NCBI GenBank assembly: GCA_002359655.1
Contig: DENL01000047.1
Span: 4,405-38,077, forward strand
DNA from: Rickettsiales bacterium UBA2645
GTDB lineage: Bacteria; Pseudomonadota; Alphaproteobacteria; Rickettsiales; UBA1997
Direction: 5' to 3'
DNA: 33,673 nt
The notes under the pieces are model-generated. The model was not told the DNA's origin. It did not search any database and saw only the letters and a list, made by a program, of their open reading frames with translations. Shown here one piece after another: positions 6,738 to 14,854 of this stretch; positions within the stretch are counted from its first letter, which is position 1; every line of letters starts with the position of its first letter. The translations under genes and the position numbers were made by a program.

Positions 6738-8543
6738 ATGGATCTTAACTTAAAAAAACATTTCAGCGATTTGCTTTTTCTGCCTCTTGGGGGAGCTAAC
6801 GAAATCGGCATGAACCTGAATCTTTATCACCTCGACGGCAAATGGCTGATGGTTGATTGCGGCGTTGGCTTTGCTTCCGACGTTCCGGGAATTGACATGC
6901 TGACACCCGACATCGCTTTTATCAAAGCCAATAAAAAAAATCTGCTTGGCATTATTGTTACACATATTCACGAAGATCACTTGGGCGCCATTCAACATCT
7001 GTGGCGCGAGTTAGAAGTTCCAGTTTACGCTTCAAATTTAGCAGCAAATTTTTTGCGCGCAAAACTCGAAGAATATAAACTCGACAAACAAGTACCAATT
7101 CGCTTGATCGACTCTAGCAAAGATTTGGAAATTGGGCCATTCAAGATTGAGTTTTTAGGCCTAACTCATTCAGTTCCTGAAATGAAAGCTTTGATCGTTA
7201 AAACTCCGAAGGGAAATATTCTGCATACGGGAGATTGGAAATTCGATCCTGATCCAGTCGTTGGCGAAGTTTCTGAAAAAGAAAAAATCCGTCAGTGGGG
7301 TGATGAAGGAAAATTTTTAGCCGTAATTTGCGATTCAACAAATGCGATTAATGCAGGTCATTCTAGATCAGAAGGTGACCTTTACCATTCACTAAAATTA
7401 TTAATTCAAGATCGCAAAGGTTTGGTTGGCGTTACAACTTTTGCTTCCAACATCGCTAGAATTCACACCATTGCCAGAATCGCCAAAGAAGTTGGTAGAA
7501 AAGTTGTTTTGGCCGGATTCTCGCTACACAGAATTTATGAAATCGGTAAAAAAAGCGGTTATTTTATGGAAGGAGGATCCCCTTATTTAAGGGAATCGAG
7601 CGAACGCGTTAGCGACGCGATGGGGTTTGATAAATCAATGTTTATTTCCGACCGCGAAATGAAATTTTTCGACAAAAAAGATTTACTAGTAATTTGCACC
7701 GGTTGCCAAGGAGAACCGCTGGCAGCGGCTAAAAAAATCGCTACCGATACTCATCCTTCAATTCGCTTTACAGTTGGCGATTTGATGATTTTTTCTTCAA
7801 AAATTATTCCAGGAAACGAGAAAAAAATCTTCTCACTTTTCGATGCTCTGGCCAAAAAACAAATTGATGTAATGACTGAGAAAGACCATTTCGTCCATGT
7901 TTCTGGCCATCCGTCACAAGATGAGCTGAAAGAAATGTACGCTTTAGCGCGACCAAAAATTGCTATTCCAGTTCACGGTGAGTTTTTACACACCAAGGCG
8001 CACGCTGAGCTGGCAAGAGATTGTGGCGTTGCCAGAACCATTCAAATTGAAAATGGCCTAGCCGTAAAATTGCAAGAAGAAGATTTCCAAACTCAATCAG
8101 GAATTGTTGGCTTTGTGAAACACGGCTATTTTGGCGTTGATGGCAAACAGCTTTTAGATTTAAAAAGTGAAATCATCAGGGAGAGACGCAAATTACAAAA
8201 CGCTGGCATAGTTCTGACTTCTTTCGCGGTCAATCATTCTTTAGAATTGGCTTCAAAAATCCGTATTGTTTGCGTTGGTTCTTACGATTTAAAATCTGAT
8301 CGCGAAACTGAAAATTTCCTCAACACTGAAATCGGATTTTTTTTAAAACAAAAAGCTAAGGAACTCGGTTTGACCAAATCTAGCAAAGGTTTACAGTTTT
8401 TGAAAAAGAAGCAGAAAAAATTGCAAGATCGCGTCATCATCGCTGAAATCGAAAAATCTTTGCGCTCAAAAATGCTGAAAGTTTTTGAAGATATGATGGG
8501 CAAAAGACCAGTTCTTGAGATCACGATTAACTTAGTAGATTAA
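6738..8543 (+). CDS. rnj: Ribonuclease J
   Basis: RNase J is a metallo-beta-lactamase/beta-CASP nuclease with endo- and 5'-3' exonuclease activity in RNA maturation and decay. The zinc site is intact: HIHEDH at 76-81, THSVPE (144-149), HTGDW (163-167) and PVHGEF. The beta-CASP part has GVTTFASN, CTGCQGEP, SSKIIPGNE and HVSGHPSQDEL. At 601 residues it is longer than common homologs. Part of the excess is residues 280-297 (SPYLRESSERVSDAMGF), encoded by a palindromic element also present in rnpB and placed between GYFMEG and the DKKDLLVICTG strand. The element keeps the frame open, so the enzyme is probably functional. Confidence 0.95.
   Translation: MDLNLKKHFSDLLFLPLGGANEIGMNLNLYHLDGKWLMVDCGVGFASDVPGIDMLTPDIAFIKANKKNLLGIIVTHIHEDHLGAIQHLWRELEVPVYASNLAANFLRAKLEEYKLDKQVPIRLIDSSKDLEIGPFKIEFLGLTHSVPEMKALIVKTPKGNILHTGDWKFDPDPVVGEVSEKEKIRQWGDEGKFLAVICDSTNAINAGHSRSEGDLYHSLKLLIQDRKGLVGVTTFASNIARIHTIARIAKEVGRKVVLAGFSLHRIYEIGKKSGYFMEGGSPYLRESSERVSDAMGFDKSMFISDREMKFFDKKDLLVICTGCQGEPLAAAKKIATDTHPSIRFTVGDLMIFSSKIIPGNEKKIFSLFDALAKKQIDVMTEKDHFVHVSGHPSQDELKEMYALARPKIAIPVHGEFLHTKAHAELARDCGVARTIQIENGLAVKLQEEDFQTQSGIVGFVKHGYFGVDGKQLLDLKSEIIRERRKLQNAGIVLTSFAVNHSLELASKIRIVCVGSYDLKSDRETENFLNTEIGFFLKQKAKELGLTKSSKGLQFLKKKQKKLQDRVIIAEIEKSLRSKMLKVFEDMMGKRPVLEITINLVD
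7576..7627 (+). repeat. RPE-like palindromic element inside rnj
   Basis: A 52-bp segment matches 32318-32369 in rnpB at 45 of 52 positions. It is built as GATCCCCTTA-TT-TAAGGGAATC, a second small hairpin CGC-gtta-GCG with flanking GCG/CGC arms, and GATGGGG. It is read in frame and adds about 18 residues to RNase J. Confidence 0.88.
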
Positions 8544-8563
8544 ATTTTTTGAAGAAAAATTTA
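8541..8563. repeat. AT-rich hairpin between rnj and alaS C-part
   Basis: TAAATTTTTT-gaa-GAAAAATTTA forms a 10-bp stem with one mismatch, beginning at the rnj stop codon. It resembles the second hairpin of the intergenic repeat family (12-bp arm, GAA loop) and could be a decayed copy. It may also modulate readthrough into the alaS C-part. Confidence 0.35.
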
Positions 8564-8583
8564 GCAGAAATTTATTTTTTAAA

Positions 8584-10461
8584 ATGAGTACAAAACCAGA
8601 ATTCAAAATCATCGCCGATCATTTACGCTCTTCATCTTTTTTGATTGCCGATGGCATACTTCCAAGTAATGAAGGTCGCGGTTATGTTTTGCGTCGCATC
8701 ATGCGCCGCGCTATGCTTCAGCTTCACAAACTTGGCGCTCGTGAAACTTCGATGTATAAACTTGTTGATGTTTTGATTAAAGAAATGGGCACTGCTTTTC
8801 CTGAGTTAAAACGAGCTCGCGAAGTGATTATCGAAACTTTGAAAAACGAAGAAGAAAGATTCCGCGAAACTTTGGAAAATGGATTTGAGATCATCGACAA
8901 AGAGCTGGCAAAACAAGATTTGATTTGGACTGGAGATTATAAATTCTCAGGAAAAACGGCTTTTAAACTTTACGACACTTATGGCTTTCCGCTTGATCTA
9001 ACTCAAATAATTCTTCAAGCAAAAGGAATAAAAAACGGAGTAGATGTAGCAGAATTTGATCGAGAAATGGAAGCTCAGCGCGAGAGAGCTCGTAAAAACT
9101 GGTCTGGTTCTGGTGAAACTGCTGAAGAAAAAATATTTTTCGATCTCAAAGAAAAATTCGGCGAGACGAAATTTTTAGGCTACGAAACTCTGCAAGCAAA
9201 AGCAAAAATTCTAGCAATCGAAGAAATTTTTGGCGGCAAACAAAAAATTATAATTCTTGATCAAACCCCATTTTACGCCACTTCTGGCGGACAAAAAGGT
9301 GACGACGGAAAAATTATTTCTGGCGGCAGCGAAATAGAAATTTTTGAAACTAAAAAATTTGCTGGCAATTTATTTGTGCATTTGGTTGCAAAAATTTCGG
9401 GAAATTTCGTAGTTGGTGATGAAATAATTGCTGAAGTAAATTCTAAAACTCGCGCTGCTCGCGCTGCCAATCACTCTGCTACACACTTGATGCATAAGGC
9501 TTTGAAGCTAGTTCTTGGCAATTCAATTTCGCAAAAAGGTTCTAACGTTGATGTCGAATCATTTACTTTCGATTTCAATTTTAATCGCGCGATGAGCGTT
9601 GAAGAAATTGCAAAAGTTGAAAATCTAGTCAATGGCTGGATTGCAAAAAAATCTGCAGTAAATACTAATTTAATGGATCTGGAAAAGGCTCGCGAAAGTG
9701 GCGCTGAAGCTTTATTTGGCGAGAAATATGACACGCAAGTTCGCGTAGTTTCGATGGGTGAATCAATTGAACTTTGCGGCGGAACTCACGTAAAAAATAC
9801 TGCTGAAATTGAAATTTTTAAAATCATTGCAGAAAAGTCAGTTGCCTCTGGAATCAGAAGAATCGAGGCTAAAACTGGTGAAGCTGTAAAAAAATATTTA
9901 AGCGAACAGGAAGAAAAATTAAAAAAATTTGCTCTTGAGCTTTGCGAAAAAATTAAAGCAAAAAATCAAGAGATCATAAATCTTAGTGGCGTTAAGCCAG
10001 ATAATTCTTATACCCAGGAAAGTGATTCAAAAATTCTTGAAGAAATTTTAAAGAAAAAAGACAAAGAAATTGAGCAATTAAAAAAGCAAAAATTATTCGC
10101 CAATTTAAATAATCTTAAGGCTGAAAAAATTGGCGACTTAACTTTGGTAAGTCATATTTTTGCAGATGCCGAAGCTAAAGATATTCGCGACATCGCGACC
10201 GATGCTAAAGCCAAAAAAGAATTTCAAGCTTCTACAATCTTTATCTTCTTTGGCTATAAAGACGAAAAAGTTGCAGTCTGTATCGCTTTAAGCACTGACT
10301 TAGTTGAAAAATTTGATGCAGCAAAATTAATCGCACCAGTAATTGAAAAAATTGGTGGCAAAGGTGGTGGTGGCAAAAAAGATTTAGCGATGGGCGGTGG
10401 AGTTGACAAAGAAGCCATTGAATCAGCAATTGAGGTTTTGAGACAAATTTTAACAAAATAA
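8584..10461 (+). CDS. alaS: Alanyl-tRNA synthetase, C-terminal part of a split enzyme
   Basis: This 625-residue protein matches AlaRS from just after class II motif 3 to the normal C-terminus. It begins MSTKPEFKIIADHLRSSSFL, matching the E. coli segment that starts near residue 268, then has RGYVLRRIMRRA, the mid-domain YDTYGFPLDLT (130-140), editing-site motifs HSATH (297-301) and CGGTH (398-402), a coiled-coil-like stretch (about 440-510) and the C-Ala glycine loop GGKGGGG (591-597). It lacks the whole adenylation core, which is encoded at 32719-33507. Combined length 887 equals a normal AlaRS, and both parts keep their catalytic motifs, so a heteromeric enzyme is inferred. It lies 40 bases after rnj, with no clear ribosome-binding site. 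A pseudogene fragment is the alternative. Confidence 0.95.
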   Translation: MSTKPEFKIIADHLRSSSFLIADGILPSNEGRGYVLRRIMRRAMLQLHKLGARETSMYKLVDVLIKEMGTAFPELKRAREVIIETLKNEEERFRETLENGFEIIDKELAKQDLIWTGDYKFSGKTAFKLYDTYGFPLDLTQIILQAKGIKNGVDVAEFDREMEAQRERARKNWSGSGETAEEKIFFDLKEKFGETKFLGYETLQAKAKILAIEEIFGGKQKIIILDQTPFYATSGGQKGDDGKIISGGSEIEIFETKKFAGNLFVHLVAKISGNFVVGDEIIAEVNSKTRAARAANHSATHLMHKALKLVLGNSISQKGSNVDVESFTFDFNFNRAMSVEEIAKVENLVNGWIAKKSAVNTNLMDLEKARESGAEALFGEKYDTQVRVVSMGESIELCGGTHVKNTAEIEIFKIIAEKSVASGIRRIEAKTGEAVKKYLSEQEEKLKKFALELCEKIKAKNQEIINLSGVKPDNSYTQESDSKILEEILKKKDKEIEQLKKQKLFANLNNLKAEKIGDLTLVSHIFADAEAKDIRDIATDAKAKKEFQASTIFIFFGYKDEKVAVCIALSTDLVEKFDAAKLIAPVIEKIGGKGGGGKKDLAMGGGVDKEAIESAIEVLRQILTK

Positions 10462-10469
10462 ATCTGCCA

Positions 10470-10537
10470 GAGATGTGACGATTAAATCGTCGCGTAGCAA
10501 TTCAATATTAACTAAATTCGAACATAGTTCGAGCTTA
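10470..10537 (+). repeat. Double-hairpin intergenic repeat, copy A
   Basis: Hairpin GACGAT-taa-ATCGTC (10477-10491), then a core GTAGCAATTCAATATTAACT followed by AAATT, which matches copy B at 24 of 25 positions. A second hairpin follows, TAAATTCGAAC-ata-GTTCGAGCTTA (10513-10537). It fills the 87-bp gap between the alaS C-part and glmM. Confidence 0.8.
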
Positions 10538-10548
10538 ACCTTTACAAC

Positions 10549-11892
10549 ATGACAAGAAAGTATTTTGGCACTGACGGCATTCGCGGCACAGCTAACAAAT
10601 TTCCCATGACCGCAGAAATTGCTTTGAAAATTGGCATGGCAGTTGGTGCAAAATTTATAAATGGCGATCATCGTCATCGCGTGGTGATTGGCAAAGATAC
10701 TCGTCTTTCGGGATATGTTATTGAACCAGCTTTAACCTCCGGTTTAGCTGCTGTAGGCATGGATGTGTTTTTGGTTGGCCCAGTACCAACGCCTGCTGTG
10801 TCAATGTTGACGCGCTCAATCCGCGCTGACATCGGCATTATGATTTCTGCTTCGCACAATCCTTATTACGATAATGGTATTAAAATTTTCACTCGCAACG
10901 GACACAAACTCAGCGACCAATTGGAAAGGGAAATCGAAGATTTAATTGAAGGCGATATCACGCCGCATTTAGCTGAATCAAAAAATTTTGGACGAGTAAA
11001 AAGATTAGACGATGCCTCGAATCGTTATATTGAATTCGTAAAAAATTCTTTTCCAAAAGATAAAACCTTAACTGGAATTAAAATCGTTGTCGATTGCGCT
11101 AATGGTGCTTCTTACAAAATTGCACCGAAAATTTTCTGGGAATTAGGAGCAGAAGTTATTGAAATTGGCACCGAGCCGGACGGCTTTAATATTAATGAAA
11201 AATGCGGTTCAACTCACCCAGAAAAATTATGCAAAAAAGTGGTTGAAGAAAAAGCTGATATTGGAATCGCACTTGACGGAGATGCCGATCGTTTGCTGGT
11301 TGTCGATGAAAAAGGCAATGCTGTTGATGGCGATCGCTTGATTGCTCTGATTGCAGAAAAATTACACAATGATGGCAATTTAAAGTTTGATACTGTTGTG
11401 ATTACACAAATGTCGAATTTGGCGCTAGAAAAATATTTAAGCTATATCGGAGTTTCAACAGTTCGCGCCCAAGTTGGCGATCGTTATGTTTTGCAAGAAA
11501 TGAGAAAATACGGCTATAATTTTGGTGGCGAGCAATCTGGCCATATTGTACTTTCAGATTATTCAACAACTGGCGATGGTTTGATAGCGGCTTTGCAAGT
11601 TTTATCAGCAATTTGCGATTCAAAAAAACCAGCAAGCGAAACTTTAAATCTTTTTGAACTTTTTCCACAAATTCTGAAAAATACTAAATTCGAATCTGGA
11701 AAACAAAATCCACTAGAAGATGAATCAGTAAAAAATTTTATTGCTGCGAAAGAAAAAGAATTAGGCTCTGAAGGCCGTATTTTGGTACGCAAATCAGGAA
11801 CTGAAAATTTAATTCGTGTAATGGTCGAGGGAAAAGATAAGAAGCAAATCGAACAAATTTCTGATGAAATTATTTATAAAATTTCTGTGTAG
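10549..11892 (+). CDS. glmM: Phosphoglucosamine mutase GlmM
   Basis: GlmM converts glucosamine-6-phosphate to glucosamine-1-phosphate, feeding UDP-GlcNAc for peptidoglycan and lipid A. The 447-residue protein starts MTRKYFGTDGIRGTAN and carries the phosphoserine loop ISASHNPYYDNG with S102, the metal loop DGDADR (243-248), the sugar-binding GGEQSGH and the C-terminal phosphate-binding RKSGTENLIRVMVEG. Length is typical. A repeat separates it from the alaS C-part upstream, and the strong bidirectional terminator at 11931-11968 ends the operon. Confidence 0.97.
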   Translation: MTRKYFGTDGIRGTANKFPMTAEIALKIGMAVGAKFINGDHRHRVVIGKDTRLSGYVIEPALTSGLAAVGMDVFLVGPVPTPAVSMLTRSIRADIGIMISASHNPYYDNGIKIFTRNGHKLSDQLEREIEDLIEGDITPHLAESKNFGRVKRLDDASNRYIEFVKNSFPKDKTLTGIKIVVDCANGASYKIAPKIFWELGAEVIEIGTEPDGFNINEKCGSTHPEKLCKKVVEEKADIGIALDGDADRLLVVDEKGNAVDGDRLIALIAEKLHNDGNLKFDTVVITQMSNLALEKYLSYIGVSTVRAQVGDRYVLQEMRKYGYNFGGEQSGHIVLSDYSTTGDGLIAALQVLSAICDSKKPASETLNLFELFPQILKNTKFESGKQNPLEDESVKNFIAAKEKELGSEGRILVRKSGTENLIRVMVEGKDKKQIEQISDEIIYKISV

Positions 11893-11930
11893 TTAAAAAT
11901 ATGCCAAACTAAGAATCTTAACTAAAAATA

Positions 11931-11968
11931 AAAAAGCCGAGTCAGATAAAAATCTGACTCGGCTTTTT
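11931..11968. terminator. Bidirectional intrinsic terminator
   Basis: Perfect 17-bp arms, AAAAAGCCGAGTCAGAT (11931-11947) and its reverse complement (11952-11968), enclose an AAAA loop and end in T runs on both strands. It lies between the convergent glmM and prepilin genes and can serve both. Confidence 0.95.
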
Positions 11969-11990
11969 TATTTTACTTAGTAGGTTAAAA

Positions 11991-12890
11991 TTAAGATTGA
12001 GTTACAGCAATTCCGTATTTTCTGCTCAAGTATTTTTCGACTTCTTGACGATCGGTTTTTTTCAAAACATTATCAAAAATTATTATCTCAGAAATTTCAC
12101 CAACAAAGTCAGTTGTGGTGCCGGCAGAGGTTGCGTTACCAATATATAAACTACCAGTTGGGGTAACCCAACTTGCAGCTGTGGTTGTAGCTGCAGTCAT
12201 TGTATTAGATACGCCATTTTTATAGCTAAGAATTGCTGGAGTTGTAACTGCAACACCAAGAAGACTGTTAGGAGCTGTTGTAATGCAAACAATATCTGCG
12301 GATACTTGGTTGGCGGTAGAAGCAAGACTTCCAACTGATGATAATGAAGCGCCATAAGAGAAAGTTGTTAAACCGCCAGTACTCAAACTCACACCAATAC
12401 CATTAGTCCCTTGTGTACCATTGTAAAATATAAAGCCAGTCGAGGCTAAACTTGTCGGGCGAGCTACATAAAAAATTGTATAAGCGTTGTAAGGTGCATC
12501 TATTATGGTACCAGTAAAAGCAGTATTAACATTATTGAAATAGACTGCCGGCAGGGAGTTTGTAGCAGAAGCTTTATAAAGTATGGTAGCTGAGGAGTTA
12601 GAAAAGGTATTCCTTAGAGATACTTGTGGGTTAATGTCATACCAATTTGACAGAGAACTTGCATCAGAAGTTTCAGTGGATTTAAAACTACTTTCCATGG
12701 TTGGCTCCAACCAGAGAATTAGTCCTCTGATGCTATTAACTCCAGAGCTTTGAGTGAGAGTTCTAGCAGTTGTTAATTTTGATTGTCTAACAAGCCTACT
12801 TGCCTGAGTAACGCCAGCTACCAGCACTCCAATAATCAATATTACGATGGAAAGCTCGATCAAAGAAAAGGCGCTAGATTTGTTTTTCAT
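11991..12890 (-). CDS. Prepilin-like protein with LamG-like C-terminal domain (copy 1)
   Basis: A 299-residue protein with a type IV prepilin N-terminus: a short basic leader MKNKSSA, then FSLIELSIVILIIGVLVAG, with Glu at mature position 5 and Ala instead of the usual Gly before the cleavage site. After the helix a conserved SRLVRQSKLTTARTLTQSS stretch leads to a Ser/Thr-rich beta domain. This ends in GEISEIIIFDNVLKK and VEKYLSRKYGIAV, typical of laminin-G/concanavalin-like modules. The same N- and C-terminal modules recur at 18263-19213, and the N-terminus again at 33531. No pilus assembly genes are nearby. Function (pilus tip adhesin, pseudopilin or surface lectin) is inferred. Confidence 0.8.
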   Translation of the reverse strand: MKNKSSAFSLIELSIVILIIGVLVAGVTQASRLVRQSKLTTARTLTQSSGVNSIRGLILWLEPTMESSFKSTETSDASSLSNWYDINPQVSLRNTFSNSSATILYKASATNSLPAVYFNNVNTAFTGTIIDAPYNAYTIFYVARPTSLASTGFIFYNGTQGTNGIGVSLSTGGLTTFSYGASLSSVGSLASTANQVSADIVCITTAPNSLLGVAVTTPAILSYKNGVSNTMTAATTTAASWVTPTGSLYIGNATSAGTTTDFVGEISEIIIFDNVLKKTDRQEVEKYLSRKYGIAVTQS

Positions 12891-13039
12891 ATTTTTTGTG
12901 CTGATTTTATTGGGACTTTGGTTATAAACCTATGATTAAATTTATGTGATAGAGAATTAGAATTATTAATTTTTAGTCGGTCAAGAATTATCTCTAAAAT
13001 TATTCTTAGCTAAACTTCAATTTTAAAAAATTGCATTAT

Positions 13040-13765
13040 TTAAATTTTAAAATCTTCACCAAGATAAACTTTTTTAACTTCCATATTGTTTACGATTTCA
13101 TCTTTTGAACCAGAGGTTAAAATCATTCCATCATAAACGATATAGGCTCGATCAACAATTGACAAAGTTTCGCGCACATTATGATCGGTAATTAGAACAC
13201 CAATATTTTTTTTGGTTAGATGGGAAACCATCAATCTGATCTCATTTACAGCAATCGGATCAATACCAGCGAAAGGTTCATCAAGTAAAATAAAAGAAGG
13301 ATTTGTGGCAAGAGCTCTTGCAATTTCAACTCTTCTACGTTCGCCGCCAGACAATGCTAAAGCATGAGATTTTCTGATGTGAGTAATTGAAAATTCTTGC
13401 AATAAATCTTCTAAACGCACTTTGCGTTTTGTGTCATCTTGTTCAACAATTTCAAGTATAGAGTAGATGTTATCTTCAACGCTCATATCACGAAAAATTG
13501 AAGCTTCTTGCGGTAAATAACCTATCCCTAACCGCGCTCTTTGATAAATCGGCATTTTGGTGATATCGATCTGATCGATAAAAATATTACCTTGACCAAC
13601 TTCAACCAAGCCAACGATCATGTAAAAACAAGTGGTTTTTCCGGCACCATTTGGACCCAATAAACCAACAACTTCACCTTGTTTGATACTAAAACTGATA
13701 TCGCGGATTACTGTTTTTTTGCCGTATTTTTTGCTTAAATTTTTAGCGCTTAAAGTTTTGCTCAT
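13040..13765 (-). CDS. lptB: Lipopolysaccharide export ATPase LptB
   Basis: LptB is the cytoplasmic ATPase of LptB2FG, which extracts lipopolysaccharide from the inner membrane and pushes it to LptC/LptA. The 241-residue ABC protein has Walker A GPNGAGKTT (37-45), the Q-loop GYLPQEASIFR (82-92), signature LSGGERRRVEIARAL (138-152), Walker B FILLDEPFAGIDP and switch histidine ITDHN. The wording of these motifs is that of LptB and not of amino-acid importers. Its ATG overlaps the end of lptA by four bases, confirming an lptA-lptB operon. The 149-bp gap that follows holds only AT-rich sequence. Confidence 0.95.
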   Translation of the reverse strand: MSKTLSAKNLSKKYGKKTVIRDISFSIKQGEVVGLLGPNGAGKTTCFYMIVGLVEVGQGNIFIDQIDITKMPIYQRARLGIGYLPQEASIFRDMSVEDNIYSILEIVEQDDTKRKVRLEDLLQEFSITHIRKSHALALSGGERRRVEIARALATNPSFILLDEPFAGIDPIAVNEIRLMVSHLTKKNIGVLITDHNVRETLSIVDRAYIVYDGMILTSGSKDEIVNNMEVKKVYLGEDFKI

Positions 13766-14346
13766 TTATTTTTTCTTTTTTTTAGATCTTTAGCATCGTC
13801 GCCAAGTATAATAGTGACTCTTTTATCTTCGCCGCTTGGTTGCTCTTCCGCCTTAGTAACAAAATTACTTTTCTTGGTTGAAATATGATGAATAAATTTA
13901 TCACCCTTCGCCACCGAAACTCCGTTATTGACAATAACATTTTGCTCTAAAACGAAAATATCTTCTCTCGGGTCGTAATATCCACTGTCACCAGTTGCAA
14001 TAAAATCTTCATTAAAGATTTTTACTTTTTCGTCAGTGTAAATTTTTTTGATCGATGATTTTTTGTTTTCTTCTTGCTCATCTTTATTTTTTTTCTCGTC
14101 GTAAAGAATAGTCATTTTTTGTGATAAAAAACTGCTATCTTCTTTTTCAATCACAACATTGCCAATAAAATTAACGGTTTGAGATTTTCTCTTGATGTCG
14201 ATTATATCTGATCTTATTTTGGTCGGAGCTTCTTTGGCTTTTGGACTAAGACTTTTTTTATTTCTTGATTCCTCATCATTTGCGTGAGATTGACCATAAA
14301 AAACCAGCAGCAAAAAAAAATTTAAAAATATGAAAAGCTTTAACAT
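13762..14346 (-). CDS. lptA: LptA/OstA-like periplasmic LPS transport protein
   Basis: LptA forms the periplasmic bridge carrying LPS between membranes. From the ATG at 14346 the 194-residue protein has a signal peptide (MLKLFIFLNFFLLLVFYGQSHA, cleavage after residue 22) and an OstA-type beta-jellyroll: IRSDIIDIKRKSQTVNFIGNV, a lysine/glutamate-rich insertion (DEKKNKDEQEENKKSS), VKIFNEDFIATGDSGYYDPRED and VIVNNGVSVAKGDKFIH. The open frame extends back to 14457, but only the start at 14346 puts the signal peptide at the N-terminus. That ATG shares its CATG with the divergent gene. The family call rests on position next to lptB plus the pattern of repeats; LptC-like domains are the alternative. 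Confidence 0.85.
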   Translation of the reverse strand: MLKLFIFLNFFLLLVFYGQSHANDEESRNKKSLSPKAKEAPTKIRSDIIDIKRKSQTVNFIGNVVIEKEDSSFLSQKMTILYDEKKNKDEQEENKKSSIKKIYTDEKVKIFNEDFIATGDSGYYDPREDIFVLEQNVIVNNGVSVAKGDKFIHHISTKKSNFVTKAEEQPSGEDKRVTIILGDDAKDLKKRKNK

Positions 14347-14854
14347 GAAGTTCACTTTTAAACGATTTATTTTTTTTGTTTTCGCTGGCTTAGTTGCAGG
14401 AATAATAATTTTTAATATCCCCAAAAGCCTTGATGCAGAAGAGCTCAAACAATTCAACCGCGATCCTAAAAGCTACAACATTAAGTTGCAAATTTTTAAT
14501 CAAGATAGCAGCAAGACTATTGCTGAATTTATGATTGCAGTTGCTGACGACGATTACAAAAAGATGTATGGCTTGATGAATCTAAACCACTTGCCAGAAA
14601 ATTTCGGCATGCTGTTTAAATTCAACAAAGGCCAAGTGGTAACGATGTGGATGAAAAACACTATGATCAGCCTTGATATGCTATTTGTCGATAAAAATGA
14701 CATAATCGTTAACATCAAACATAATGCTGAGCCCTACTCTTTAGACATAATTTCTTCTGAGCAAAAAGTCAGAAAAGTTATCGAAATCAACGGCGGAATC
14801 AGTCAAAAACTTGGCATCAAAATCGGTCAAAAAATCAGAATCGTAAAGAAATGA
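14345..14854 (+). CDS. DUF192 family envelope protein
   Basis: A 169-residue protein with an N-terminal hydrophobic anchor or signal (about residues 7-22) and a DUF192 domain: IAEFMIAVADDDYKKMYGLM, then the hallmark GMLFKFNKGQVVTMWMKNTMISLDMLFVD (quoted here as GMLFKF, MWMKNT and SLDMLFVD) and a C-terminal GGISQKLGIKIGQKI. The biochemical role of DUF192 is not established. The start is either the ATG at 14345 or an in-frame ATG at 14330; both overlap the divergent lptA. It overlaps hisD by four bases and so heads a DUF192-hisD-bamD-bioA operon. Confidence 0.85.
   Translation: MKFTFKRFIFFVFAGLVAGIIIFNIPKSLDAEELKQFNRDPKSYNIKLQIFNQDSSKTIAEFMIAVADDDYKKMYGLMNLNHLPENFGMLFKFNKGQVVTMWMKNTMISLDMLFVDKNDIIVNIKHNAEPYSLDIISSEQKVRKVIEINGGISQKLGIKIGQKIRIVKK

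Noticed and set aside
8584..10461. alaS C-part as a decaying pseudogene
   Set aside because: No stop or frameshift in 625 codons, editing and C-Ala motifs intact, and the missing part is present elsewhere in the window.
12891..13039. Small gene or terminator between lptB and prepilin copy 1
   Set aside because: Only AT-rich sequence with a weak CAATTT/AAATTG pairing near 13020; no convincing frame or GC-rich stem.
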